From the NCBI GenBank assembly GCA_030674155.1, contig CM060323.1, positions 39,781,614 through 39,845,613 on the forward strand: a DNA stretch of 64,000 nt. The letters run 5' to 3'. The DNA comes from Stramonita haemastoma. Its lineage: Eukaryota; Mollusca; Gastropoda; Neogastropoda; Muricidae. Shown here one piece after another: positions 1 to 48,213 of this stretch. Position 1 is the stretch's first letter. Every line of letters starts with the position of its first letter. The notes under the pieces are model-generated. The model saw only the letters and a list, made by a program, of their open reading frames with translations, was not told the origin of the DNA and did not search any database. Made by a program: the position numbers and the translations under genes.

Positions 1-629
1 ACCAAATTCCTCTTTTTGTTTCGGTTGTGTGCCTAAACCTGGATTTCTGGCAAATGGTTGACCTGTCCATTCTGCAGGATGTTCAGTCCTTGTTTGGGGG
101 GGATTTTTGTTTGTTTTTTATTTGGTTTGGTTGGTTAGTTGGTTAGTTAGTAGGTTGGTTGGTTGGTTCGTTGGGGTTTGTTTTAGGGTGGGGTGGGGTG
201 GGGGTGGGGGTTCTGACTATCCCTGTGTCTCCGTTCTTTGTCAATACCTTGGAGACTAGTTTTGGCCAGGCCATTGGATCTGGTTACATGGCCACACTAA
301 CGCAGTTGTCTTTTATTGACTGAAGTCTGCAGATCTTCGTATGGACAATGTTACTGTCTGGTGTTTCGACCAACTTTTGTAAAGATGGGTTTGTTTTGTT
401 TTCCTTCCCCTACCATGACACCCTTTTTTTTTTTTTTACCATAACAGAAATATGGTCTAAGGGAAACAATTATGTCTCACATTCTGTAAATCACGAAATT
501 ACCTCCCATGCCACCCTCTATACTTGTAAGTGTCTTTGTACGTGTGGAGGGCAGGATGATGGGGGTGGGGTCTTTGTGGTTGTTGTTGTTGTTTTATTAT
601 TTTTTATCTTGATTTTATCCCTAATAAGG

Positions 630-692
630 GCGGGGACTGGATGTAAAGAAAAAAGCACATGAGTCCTTATTCATTATCCACGAAATAAAAGA
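630..692 (+). mobile_element. SINE family B, tail fragment
   Basis: GGGACTGGATGTAAAGAAAA to CGAAATAAAAGAA. Only the 3' end is recognisable. In a TIKI intron. Confidence 0.7.
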
Positions 693-968
693 ATTTGCCT
701 TGCCTTCCCTCTCTCCCCCCTCTCTCCCCCTCCCTCTCTCCCCCTCCTCTCTCTCCCATCCCTCTCTCTCCCTCCCTCCCTCTCCCCTCTCTCCCTCCCC
801 CTCTCCCTCAACTCCCCCCTCCCTCTCCCTCCCTCTCTCTCCCTCAACTCTCCCTCTCTCCCTCCCACTCTCTCTCTCTCTCTCAGCAACTGACTACAAT
901 CACTCACATCTTACCGTCTATCAATGCTGTTATGTTATGTGTGGCCAGGTCCCCTATCTGCTCAACAG

Positions 969-1266
969 CAGCATGCCCCAGCCGAGGCGGTGACCGCGCA
1001 GCGTATTGACGACTACTTCCAGCAGGAGTTGATCGACAAACGCAACGAACGCATGGCGCAGAGGGTCAACGCCCTGTTGACCAAGTTCCCTAACAAGAGT
1101 TTCTTCTTCGCCTTTGGGGCTGGTGGGTTCCAGGTTCCAATCCCGAGTTTAAAATCCTTAAGTTCCGATTCCAGTTTCAAATATTTTGAATTTTAGGCCT
1201 AGTGTCAAAACGGAGAAATTCTTGTGTTGTTTGTTTGTTTGTGTTTGTGTGTGTGTGTGTGTGTGT

Positions 1267-1334
<68 letters not shown>

Positions 1335-2740
1335 TAGTTGGGTTGTTGCTTTTTAATTTCCTGTCTGTGTGTATTTGTTTTCCTATCAGAGAGGCTTTTT
1401 TGTACCATTTTTTTTCCAAGGACAACCTTTTTTGTTGCCATGGGTCCTTTTTACGTTGGCTGAATGTGTATTGCATGCAGGACTTCGATTTATCGTGTCA
1501 TCTGACAGACTAGCACACGGATCACTTCTCAAGGTCCAGCAGGGTGGAGAAAGGTTTAGACCAAAAAAAGGGATCGAACGCCCTTTCTCGCTTTCTAAGT
1601 AGGTGCGTTGCCCCTAGACCATCAATCCATGATCCGCAATGTATGGACAGATGAAGAGAAACTTCATGAAAAGGTCTTCTTCTTCGTCGTCGTCGAACGC
1701 CCTGACAGCAACTATTGTTGTCTGTCATATGAGCGAAAATGCGTCACGCTGCCATTAAGCACCTGACAAGTCAGGCCCAGCGCATGCGACTTCGGCATAA
1801 GAGAGATTTTTTTTAAGTCTGTCTGCAAAAAAAAAGGCAGAAGAATGGACCAAGAAGGCAGAAGGGAGGCAGAAACAAAGAGAGTATTTACAGCACAAAA
1901 TTTCCAGAATGTGGGGATGCTATTCATAGTGACAGGCCTCTGGCATCTATCTCCACAGGAGAATGAAAGGGTATGAACAGTGGTGTGGATTTTTTTTTTT
2001 TTTTTTTTTTTTGGGGGGGGGGGGGCGTGTCGTTCGTTGTTTTCTAGTTGTTGATCATTGTGTTCGAGGTTGTCATCCTCATTGTTGTGTTTCGTGCTTG
2101 TTCTGATATTATTAATTGAAGATGATGTAAGATTGCCTCATGCCTTGAATGCAGCTGGAGTTTTGAAAAAAAAAAAAAAAAAAAAAGTCTAAGGTCTTCT
2201 ATTGTTTTGGTTTGTGTCGTTGGTATTTTGTTGTTGTTCAGATCAGATTTTTGTTTTGGTTCACTTTAGTGAAGGGGTGTGTGTGGCGGGGGGGGGGGGG
2301 GGGTTGTGGTGTTGTTGTTGTTGTTTTTTTGGGGGAGGGGTAAATCTAAGGTCTTCTGTTGTTGGTTTGTGTTTTGCTGTTGGTTTTTTTGTTTTGGTTT
2401 TTTTTTTTTTTTTTAGATCAGATTTTTTGTTTGCTTTGCTTTAGTGAAGGGGGGTATGTGGGTATGTGCAGGTCATTTTCTGGGAAGAGGGACAGTGGTG
2501 GACAGACTTCGTCGTCTGGGATTGGAGCTGGACCACACGGGCCCACAGAGCCCATACCCCAGTAAGTAGTGTAGTGTAGCCACGGGCCTGCAGGCTTTGA
2601 GTGACACACAGTGTCACGTCAACACAATAGCTCTGAACGCAGAAGTCAAGTAATACAGATGGTAGTAAATTTGTGTGTGCATGCTGTACATATGCACACA
2701 TACAGAAATGCATATGCGAACGTGCATACACACACCTCTG

Positions 2741-2825
<85 letters not shown>

Positions 2826-2895
2826 GTCTGTCTGTCTCTGCCTGTCTGTCTGTCTCTGTCTCTTCATCCCCACCCACCCACCCACCCACCACACT

Positions 2896-2926
<31 letters not shown>

Positions 2927-2968
2927 GCACGCAGCCGCAGCGCGCGCACGCACGCACGCACGCCACAA

Positions 2969-3019
<51 letters not shown>

Positions 3020-3038
3020 CACCACCACTCACACGCAC

Positions 3039-3075
<37 letters not shown>

Positions 3076-3549
3076 CCACCACCACTCACACGCACGCACC
3101 AGGCACGCACGCACGCGCGCACACAACACACACACAACGCACGCACGCACGCACGCACGCACTCACTCACTCACTCACTCACTCATCATACTCATAACAT
3201 ATCTTGACAAGTGTCTCTATGTATTTCAGTGCAGGGGAGGGAAAGGGGGAGGTCTCAACGCAGGAGAAACCGGCTCCCTTATCCTCGGATTCCCCTGCCT
3301 TGACGTCATCTATGGGGACATACAGTACTCTTCAGAAAGTGAGATGTTATTCATACGTTTTCTTTTCCGTCATTATGATAAAGAGTTCGTGGGGGGTGGA
3401 GGGGGGAGGGGGGGGGGGGCTGCTGCTGTGTCTTTATTTCTAACTTTTTTCTTTTATCCGTTGATATTACCTTGGATATATATTTGTATATATACATTAT
3501 ATATGTGTGTGTATATAATATATTATACATATATATATGTATATATATC

Positions 3550-3581
<32 letters not shown>

Positions 3582-3582
3582 C

Positions 3583-3616
<34 letters not shown>

Positions 3617-5853
3617 CATATATATATCATGTATATATCATAAGTTTAACGTGTGTGCAAGATGTTCTGTGTGAAAAAAGATGTTGTGTGTGCGTCACAC
3701 AGGGCCTCGGTTTATAGTCTCATCCGAATGACTTAAATATACCCAGCATGCAATCTGCTTCTTGGACAGGGATGGGCTGCGCCAGGTTTAACTTTTCTGA
3801 AGATTCACTGCATGAAAAGTTGCCTGTGGTGTCTTCAGTGAATTCTAAGGAGGGAGTTTAAGAGGAAAGTTTAGAGAATTCTAGTGTGTGTTAGATGTTG
3901 AAACTCGTGTGAAAACACTTAGTTGGTTTTTGCTGTATATTCCTTAGTATCACCACCATCTCGGAATTTTGTGAGAGGCATAGACTATGCTTTTTCTGTG
4001 CCTGTTTATTTCCATCTCTCTTTTTTTGCCAGTTTCTTTGTGTCATGTCTGCTTTCCTATTTTTAGCTCTCCTAGCTACTCTTCTGCCATGTTTTCATCA
4101 AGCATAATATGACAGTATTTCTTCTTCTGGATTTGTTGTTAGTGTGTCCTTGACATGCCACCTGTTTAGTTTTGTTCTGGTACTTAGTGTGATGGTGACC
4201 ACTGGCATGGGATAGGGTGTCCATCTGCTGTTTAATTTAATGAATAAAGCAAGGCCATTGTTTTTTAGGTAGGGGGGTGGCTGGATGTGTTACGATTTTG
4301 GTTTGTAGTGGCAATAGTTTTCTTTTTTTTCTTCTTTTTTTTCGGGGGGGGGGGGGGGGGGAGGGGGGGGGTTGGTGGTGACGAGTTTTGAAATTGGATG
4401 AGTTGACAACCCTGGAATGGCTTCCACAGACGCAGGGTTATCAGCAAATTGAAAGAAAAATGCATTTTTAGTTTTCTTAACTTACTATCATCATTTTTTT
4501 AAATGGAAATCTGTTATTGTCAATTTTTGTATACATGAAAGGATAACAGATTTATATTCTTCTTTTATTTTGCCAGAATACGCCACAGCAAAAGACGAGG
4601 CCGAAAAAAAAGGATTATTCCGGGTCAGAAAACGACATCGGCGTTTAGAGGCTCTGTGGAGCAGCTTAGAGGGAGAAGGGTGAGTAGAGGGAATACACAA
4701 CATGATAATTATATATTGATGGTATGTTTGATGGTTATGCATTCAGTCTTGTAAACGAGAGATCGTGGATTTATGGACCATCTATACCAATGATGGTTAT
4801 GAAGTCAGTCTTGTAAAGGAGAGATCGTGAATTCATGGACCATCTATACCAATGGTGGTTATGCAGTCAGTCTTGTAAACGAGAGATGATTATTAAGATG
4901 ATTACAGGGTCGTTACAAATATGTTTTCTTTATGAATTGTTTTTTTTCTGTAGTTTTGATTGTGTTTTTGGAGGACATTATTTTTGGTGCTTGCTTGCCT
5001 TTTTTTCTTCCACTGCACAGATACGGGGTGGGATAGCTCAGTGGTCAGAGCACTCTCTTTCCCCAAGGTAAGGTTAAGCAGCATCGAGCGTGGTTACCAA
5101 GTGGATGGGTGACCGTTTGTCCACCTTAGCTTCAGTACAATCCCCAGTTCACCCAGCTGTGAATGGGTACCTGCCCTGTTCAGGGTCAGGGAAGGTAAAG
5201 CAGCGAGGGAGAGGAGATGGGCGCCGCCCTCAATATGCTGGCCCCTAGAGAAGCTGAGATCTTGATGCCTCGCTCCCCTACGACCACACAGGTTATGGGA
5301 CACCTTTACCTTTTTATAAAAATAGATTGTACATGAAGTCGCATGGGTGACCGTTTGCGCGCCTTGGCTTCAGTACAATCCCCCAGTTCACCCAGCTGTA
5401 AATGGGTTCCTGCCCTCGTTAGAGTCAGGGAAGGTAAAGCAGCGAGGGAGAGGAGATGGGCACCGCCCTCAATATGCTGGCCCTAGAGAAGCTGAGGTCT
5501 CTGACGCCTCCCTCCCCTACGACCACATAGGTTATGGGACACCTTTACCTTTTTTTTTTAGCAGTTGGTACACGAAGTCATGTGTTGTGCAGGGAGAAAG
5601 GGCGATCCCGACAGAAATCCAGACGCAGGAAAGGGAAACACAAGAGCAAACAGAAGACATTCAACGACCTCTGGGTCCGCATGGATAATTCAAGGTGACG
5701 AGACAAGTTGACTTTGGACGTGTTTATGTGTAGACTATTGTGTATTTTTTCACCCGTTCCCTGGCTAAGAGCTTCATCACAAGCGGTGACATTTAAGTTT
5801 GCATATGTGACCATTAAGGTAGATGTATTCTGACTTTGGAGATTGTGCGTGTG

Positions 5854-5942
<89 letters not shown>

Positions 5943-6300
5943 AAAAGTCTGCTTCCTGACTATTTCTTTTATCTACAAAACTGATTATTTTCCACCAAAA
6001 CAAAACAGAAACTTGACATTTTTGTTTTGCAGACCCCGTTTCTTACAGCAGAAATCCGAAGAGGAGCTGTCTTCAGCCAGCCTGGCCAGCTCAGGCAACC
6101 GGCACCTGATCCGACTGGTGGGGGCACGCACATCCACGTCTGCCCGGGACGACCTCACCTTGACCTTGTCTACCTCCTCCTCCTCCTCCTCCGCCACTGC
6201 CCCGCACAGAAGCGTGCGTGCTGTCAAAGACTGGAGCTTAGGACTGGTGTCTGTGATCGTGTGTTGTCTGTGGGGGGTGGTGCTGCCTGGACATTCCTGA
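969..6300 (+). CDS. TIKI: TIKI-type metalloprotease (TraB/TRABD2 family), 3' exons
   Basis: This is the C-terminal part of a membrane-anchored TraB-fold protease. In known family members it cleaves the N-terminus of Wnt proteins at the surface of Wnt-producing cells. Exons read as about 969-1122, 2472-2561, 3235-3338, 4577-4623 (or to 4679), 5593-5694 and 6033-6300, with matching phases. The first encodes [20 protein letters not shown] then SFFFAFGAG. The second continues [17 protein letters not shown], so the family GX2H motif (GAGH) is split by an intron. A Ser/Pro/Thr-rich linker and a basic stretch follow, then the family signature [11 protein letters not shown] (5593-5694). The last exon ends in a hydrophobic segment ([16 protein letters not shown]) typical of a membrane or GPI-anchor signal. 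The 5' exons and start codon are outside the window. Least certain is the 4577 exon: frame and phase fit best with donor GTCAGA at 4624, but the stronger donor at 4680 gives a different frame. TIKI1 versus TIKI2 orthology cannot be decided. Confidence 0.88.
1241..1333. repeat. (GT)n microsatellite
   Basis: An almost pure GT run in the TIKI intron after exon 969-1122. A polypyrimidine tract at 703-888 and poly(T)/poly(G) runs at 1990-2030 and 2288-2303 are similar low-complexity blocks. Confidence 0.95.
1690..1945 (+). repeat. Unclassified interspersed repeat C, full-length
   Basis: A 250-bp repeat with CAGCAACTATTGTTGTCTGT near one end and TTTCCAGAATGTGGGGATGC near the other. No pol III promoter, ORF or terminal repeat is evident. 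Other copies lie at 10150-10240, 16775-17060, 40120-40390 and 52005-52310. Confidence 0.75.
2730..3190. repeat. Compound microsatellite (TC)n (TCTG)n (CA)n (CGCA)n (CACT)n
   Basis: About 460 bp of simple sequence in a TIKI intron. It ends 40 bp before the exon at 3235. Confidence 0.97.
3471..3645. repeat. (AT)n-rich low-complexity block
   Basis: ATATATAT/GTATAT runs in a TIKI intron, just after the exon ending at 3338. Confidence 0.95.
3645..3738 (-). mobile_element. SINE family B, internal fragment
   Basis: On the minus strand it contains GAGACTATAAACCGAGGCCC and AGAACATCTTGCACACAC. Short and diverged, in a TIKI intron. Confidence 0.65.
4731..4887. repeat. ~62-bp tandem repeat, three copies
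   Basis: TCAGTCTTGTAAACGAGAGA plus CATGGACCATCTATACCAAT repeated three times in a TIKI intron, the last copy partial. Confidence 0.85.
5029..5316 (+). mobile_element. SINE family A, best copy (tRNA-like + 5S rRNA-like head)
   Basis: The first ~35 bp (GGGATAGCTCAGTGGTCAGA) fit a tRNA 5' half with a perfect pol III A box. The next ~50 bp (5070-5120) match the 3' half of eukaryotic 5S rRNA: GTTAAGCAGCATCGAGC, then GGTTA, then GTGGATGGGTGACCG, covering the 5S A box, intermediate element and C box. A body follows containing CACCCAGCTGTGAATGGGTA, and the element ends in ACACCTTTACCTTTTT. Total length is about 290 bp. It is directly followed by a second copy lacking the tRNA-like head. Confidence 0.85.
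5343..5557 (+). mobile_element. SINE family A, 5'-truncated copy
   Basis: It begins inside the 5S-like C-box segment (ATGGGTGACCGTTTGC) and keeps the whole body and the CCTTTACC(T)n tail. It lies about 25 bp downstream of the previous copy and in the same orientation, in the TIKI intron before exon 5593-5694. Confidence 0.85.
5856..5940. repeat. (GA)n microsatellite
   Basis: A GA run with single G insertions in the last TIKI intron. Confidence 0.95.
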
Positions 6301-7499
6301 AGTGAAGCCATAGTGATGACGGACCATGATGTGGACTAGCGCTCAGTCTGGTTCCCGTGTTGGCTGCCGCTGTTGTTCGAGAACAGGGGAGAAGGGAATG
6401 GAAGAGAGTTTGGGGGGATTTGTTGCTGGATACACGTGTGGTGATGTGTTTAGGGCAGTGTCACTCGTAGAAAAAGGGGTTACCAGTTTCTTGATGATAA
6501 GCCTGTCTGCCCCCACTCCAGAGCAGGAAGTTTCTCCCAGTTTTATGGACTTGGTTCTGCAGCTATGTTGCCATGTTTTCTTTTGGAGAGGGGGGAAAAG
6601 ATGTGCGAAACATCACACGCTGTCGTTTGGAAGTTATGCTGGAGGATTTGACGCACTCTTTTGTGTGTTATTTATTCATCCAAATTTTTGGGAGGGAGTT
6701 GGATATGGCAGATGTGTGAAAATTGTATGTGAGCCTGTATGTTGAGCACAAGCAAAGAGCTGTGCCCAGGTAAAGAGCAGAGCCAGCATACGAAGCTGAA
6801 AGGTTCATCAAATATTTATTCACATCCTGCCATGTTCACTTCGTTCATTTAAGATGAGCAGTTAGTGAGGAGTTCCCTGGCAGGGATGCTCAGGAGAAAT
6901 GATTCCCTGAAGTCAGTCCTGTTCTGAACATCATTTCTACTTCATTATTTCAACCATTTCATTCTCTGTCAGTTCATCCAGTTGTCTCTCTCTGTCAGAG
7001 ACATCATGGAATCTAGTTTATGATGACTGAGGATGGTATAGTTAGAACGCTAAATGTGGATTGTGGTGTTTGTGATGTCCAGTTTGTATGATCCACAGCT
7101 TTCAATGACAAAAGGTAATTTTGACAGGTGGGTTTTGTTTGTTTGCAGGTTTTTTGGTTGTTTATCTTAGGGTTTTTTGGGGGGTTTTTAGGGGGTGCTT
7201 TATTTTAACAAATAAGAAAATAGCTAGCGGTTTTTCTTTCTTTCTTTCAATAGTTCTTCATCACATTTATTTTAAAGGTGACCATATTTTATTTGTTGTG
7301 GAGTTTCTTCACATCAAAACTTTTTAACACAGGATTTTTGTTTTTGTTTTTTTTGTTTTGGTATGTGTGCATGTCTTTTCAAGTTGTAAATTGGCTTTCA
7401 AAATGTACAGAGTGGACAGAAGATAGTTTTTCTGTACAAAAGTATTTATACTGTTCATTTTGCGTATTGCATAGCTATAAACGGTGTACAGGAAGTCTG

Positions 7500-7530
<31 letters not shown>

Positions 7531-8350
7531 CGCTCCAGTTCCAACCTGCCATGTTTGGAAAGGATGTGAGGTACATACATACATACATAACGAATGGTTG
7601 TGGGAGTTTTCTGCTGGGCGTGTGGCGTGAGATACGGGCTTGAAAATTGAAGAGCAACTGACTACCTCCGGAGAACCTCTGTGTACATACATACATACTG
7701 CAGTTTGGAGCCAGGTGTGCTCCTGTCCTCGGTAAACTAGACACAGCTGTATCATGTGTTCTGTAGCCTACTTCATGCCTGCTGCACAAGGTGTGAAGAA
7801 TGTAGTGGTAAATATTGGATGTGTTCATTGCAGTTCAGCACCAAAGAAATCAGACTACTGTACTTTCTGGGTGACAAGCCACCTTCTTGGGTCATGTTTG
7901 GCTGGCCCCTCTTCTCCCCCCCTAGCTTGTAGAATGAATATGGTCTGTGACTAATTCACTTCTGTAGTATCTCTTCCTAGTGAAAACCCTAATGAGTACT
8001 TTACCAGTAACCTCTGTTTTTGCCAGAATATTGAGATAAAGAAAAAAGTAATGTCACATATAAATCACTTTTGTCCATTTTCGGACAGTTATACCTTGTG
8101 GAAGTTCATTGTGTTCAGTTTTCCAAGTTGACAATTAACGATGATAAGGGAAAAAATGGGTACTGAAATAACAATTCCACCTACCCTTATCCCCCATATT
8201 TTTCCATACTGAAAAACAATCAGACGTTTAATGCAAAGAGTAGAGGTATAATACTAAAAATGTTTCCGACCAGCTTTGTATTTTTATTTTTTGTGGATTT
8301 TTATTTATTTGCACCACTGCTGTATAATAAAGACTTTGGTGATCTTGTTA
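6301..8350 (+). other. Probable 3' UTR of the TIKI gene
   Basis: The 2 kb after the TIKI stop codon has no splice-supported coding sequence and few recognisable repeats apart from a short (GA)n run at 7499-7530. A canonical AATAAA lies at 8326-8331, followed by a T-rich stretch, which is a plausible polyadenylation site. The extent is inferred from the signal position only. Confidence 0.45.
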
Positions 8351-8814
8351 GGTAAGCCAGCTTGCTTCAAATCTACACAACTTCTCTTTTATCAACAGCA
8401 CAGTTTCATTAGGGTCCCTTTCACAACAATGTTCTGATGCTTTTTTCATCACAGAGAGAAAAACACACTTCATAGTGTTGTAATAATATTCCAGAGTGTA
8501 TAGTTTATGTTCTCTACGGTTAGTCATATAGGAATGTTTTAGTTATTTGCATGTTTGGTTTTTATGTTATTTTTGTTTGTTTTTTTACGAAGCAGTTTTG
8601 AAGTTCACAGCACTTATCTCAGATGTGATACAATGTAAGGAGGCCTTCAGTCTAGGTTTGTGTTTGCCCCACACACATTTGAAGATTGTCCATGTTACAC
8701 AGCCTGGTTTGTGGCAAATCACCAGCCTGTACAGAAACTGTCTCATAGCACTTCAGGTAACACTGTCCACATTATGCAGTAGGGAACATGGATGTGAATA
8801 TATTCATAAAGGTG

Positions 8815-9118
8815 GTAAGGTAAAGAAAGGTAAAGGTGTTCCCATAACCTGTGTGGTCATTAGCGAGCGAGGTGTCAGAGACCTCAGCTTCTCCAGGGGC
8901 CAGCATATTGAGGGTGGCGCCCATCTTCTCTACTTTGCTGCTTTACCTTCCCTGACCCTAAAGAGAGCAGGTACCCATTTACAGCTGGGTGAACTGGGGG
9001 ACTGTACTGAAGCCAAGGCGTGCAAACGGTCACCATCCGCGTGGTAACCACACTCGACACTGCTTAACCTTACCATGGGGAAAGTGGGTGCTCTGACCAC
9101 TGAGCTATCCCATCTCCT
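8815..9118 (-). mobile_element. SINE family A, full-length copy
   Basis: Read on the minus strand: tRNA-like GGGATAGCTCAGTGGTCAGA at 9118-9090, the 5S-like block near 9080-9025, and the body ending GGTAAAGG-complement at 8815-8835. Located between the TIKI and AQR 3' ends. Confidence 0.85.
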
Positions 9119-9511
9119 AATGTATTTATGGTACCGAACAAAACGGTGTCAGAAGAATAGGTGAATTGCCCGGTTGGCTCTGGAGAAACTCGGAGAGTTC
9201 TTATTTGTTACAAGACTGTTTTACTGATATGGTTAAGCCATCGTATGTAGTGTAGGATTTGACCATAGGCACAATATCGTCCATCGATATAGCTCATAAA
9301 GTTACCCAAGTGCTTGTCATCTCTTTCTAGCCATCTTTGTAGTTGCCCTTCACAGGAGTTCAACTGTTGTATGTTTAGCTTGTCTTCTGTAAATATTGAT
9401 TCAGTAGACTAGGTATCAACATGTAGCCCATATGTTCTGTTATCATGACGATACAGTTTGCCGTTTTCATTTTGCTAGTCATTTGGAGACAATGTGTATA
9501 CAAACACTCAT

Positions 9512-9585
<74 letters not shown>

Positions 9586-9592
9586 CATACAC

Positions 9593-9652
<60 letters not shown>
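9512..9652. repeat. (CA)n microsatellite
   Basis: About 140 bp of CA in the TIKI/AQR convergent interval. Confidence 0.97.
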
Positions 9653-9653
<1 letters not shown>

Positions 9654-11179
9654 AATTATCTTCATTTACCACAGACAGTACAACTGAAAAGTTTCACAAA
9701 ATTTAAGGTAAAGTCAGTAACACACACTCATTGGAACAGGAAAATAGTGATTATCATTATACCAGTCAGAAAAAGAGAGAGAGAGAGGGGGGAAGGGAGT
9801 AAGAGAAAACGATGATAAAACAGACTCAACAGGCAATCCACTGTTCAGTGTTACAGCAGGTGCAATCGTTTCAGGGAGAATGTTGTTGTTTATATATGCA
9901 TGGATCATATTTGTGCCGCAATTGTTATAGTTGTAAATGTTGTTTTGGTAGATATTGGTTATTTATGCTCTTTTTTCATTTTCGGTCTCTTGCATAAGGG
10001 ACCAATACTTCAGATTAAATTCAATGTCAAAAACACTGGGTACTGGACTGCATTATGTGTGATCTGCGGTGAGCAAAGAGGATGTTCTGTGCATGTAAAA
10101 TAGAACTTGAATGATTTTTACACAAATGAAAAACTCTTACTTCTTTTTTGTTGAACGCTCAGACAACAACTATTGTTGTTCTGTCATATGAGTGAAAATC
10201 AGTTGCACTGCTGTTTAAATATTGGAAGGTTTTTTTTCTATAGCGAGAAGGGAGTTGAATTACGCCCAGTGTAATTGTCTAAAAACGTGCATGGCTAGCT
10301 CTGATTGTACAAGCCACACTTTTTCATATGAAAGAGTTCATTTCTAGTGATTCTCCAAGATTTTTAACCAATTTCATCTACAACGTATTTTTTGCAAGTT
10401 GAAGTGCTTCATCCCTCCAGTACTGTTACACATTCACAACTTCATACAACAAGAAACACTTTCTTTCTATATTGGTTAACGCTGCCTTGTAATCTGTCAC
10501 AAGCACACATTTCTGACAGGATTGAATTCAGTCATGCTGAACATACATCTACCTTCTTTTTCCCCTGCCCCCCCCTCCCCCCCTCCAAAATGTGTCACAC
10601 ATTTCTTAATGTCAAACATATCTCATCAACTTTACACCATAACAACGAACACATATGTACACAAAAACAAACACTATAAAATTTCTGCTCCATAATTAGA
10701 AGTCTCTTTCTCCTCCTTCACTCTTACACAGATCTTGTATTTCTCAGTCAAAAAGCAGTAACACATCAAAATTTGTTTAGGATCCGCCATGGATCTTAAA
10801 GTCACTTGACTGAATCATGGACTTCTTGTGTCTCTGTTTCCTGTAGCATTGGAGCCGCATTCCCTTGGATGAACACATAAACATCTTCCATTATCTGAAA
10901 AGCTTCCGATGAAATCACACTCTGCTACACTCAAGAAGCATCATTCTGTACTCTTGTCGACCTATCAACTCATGGCATCAATAATTCACCTCTGCTTTCA
11001 TCACTGTAATCCACAGACATCTTCCTTTCAGAGTCAACAAACTGTTGTTTTCAGAGGACACACACACTCTGTCATGATACAGACTGCCCATCATCAAGTC
11101 ACACACACCGTGTCCACTTCACCCCACAGAAGAAGGGTGTATTCCCAGCACACACACCCACACACACACACAGCAGTGT

Positions 11180-47505
<36,326 letters not shown>

Positions 47506-47754
47506 CTGTGAACAACAAAACACATTCACTAATACAGTAATAACATTTAAACAAACAAACAAACAAACAAACAAACAAACAAACCTGTCAAGCCAGATAC
47601 AGAAATTATTTTCAGAAGAAAAAACACACAATGCCTAGAAAGGAGGACGAGATGGATGGAGTAGAATCTAGGTCACAGGTTTGTCATGTCGGGGGGATTT
47701 TTTAGACTCAGAATGGCTCCTGTCTTTCTTTCTTTCTTTTTATTCTTTTTTTTC

Positions 47755-48173
47755 TTGTATTTTTTTATACCAAGAATGATGGAATAAGCACTCACATGCT
47801 TTTTTACATCCAGTCCCCGTGTGTATGGGGGAACGAGATAGCATAGTGGTTAGAACATTGCACTCGCAATTTGATGACCAGGATTTGATTCCCGTTTGAG
47901 GGGATTTTTTCATCTGGAGTTAACATCAGTGCTGACTCCACTCTCCCCAAAAGTCTTTCAGATGAGACTGTAAACCGAGGCCCCGTGTGCGAACGCACGC
48001 AGAACATCTTGCGCACACGTTAAATCCTGTTCCGCTTTTCGTAAGAGTAGGCCACTGTGTGCCGGTAGGAACAGATGACAATATTTACACAACTGCATAC
48101 ACACGGGGACTGGATGAAAAAAGCACATGAGTGCTTATCCCATTATCCTCGATATAAAAGAATAAATAAAAAT

Positions 48174-48180
<7 letters not shown>
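47755..48180 (+). mobile_element. SINE family B with an inverted tail segment at its 5' end
   Basis: 47764-47820 is the 3' tail in minus orientation, joined to a full plus-strand element: head TAGCATAGTGGTTAGAACAT, B box GGATTTGATTCCC, complete body and tail. The inverted segment breaks at the same element position (CACACACGG region) as in the copy at 28515. It lies upstream of the AQR start codon. Confidence 0.82.

Positions 48181-48213
<33 letters not shown>

Larger units (their letters stand above)
8351..11179. other. Convergent intergenic interval between TIKI and AQR 3' ends
   Basis: There is no coding sequence I can support. It contains SINE A (8815-9118), a long (CA)n block (9512-9652), a short (GA)n run (9774-9790) and a fragment of repeat family C (10150-10240). 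The AQR 3' UTR must occupy the upper part (below 11179), but I could not fix its polyadenylation site. Confidence 0.6.

Noticed and set aside
3230..3338. Alternative TIKI exon start at 3230
   Set aside because: Using the first AG (3228-3229) gives a stop codon in the frame set by the previous exon. The AG at 3233-3234 keeps the frame open.
5070..5120. 5S rRNA gene fragment
   Set aside because: The 5S-like block is only ~50 bp and recurs in the same context in many copies, so it is the head of a SINE and not an rRNA gene.
7324..7828. Minus-strand open frames in the TIKI 3' UTR
   Set aside because: They overlap a GA repeat, lack splice support and family motifs, and read like random translation.
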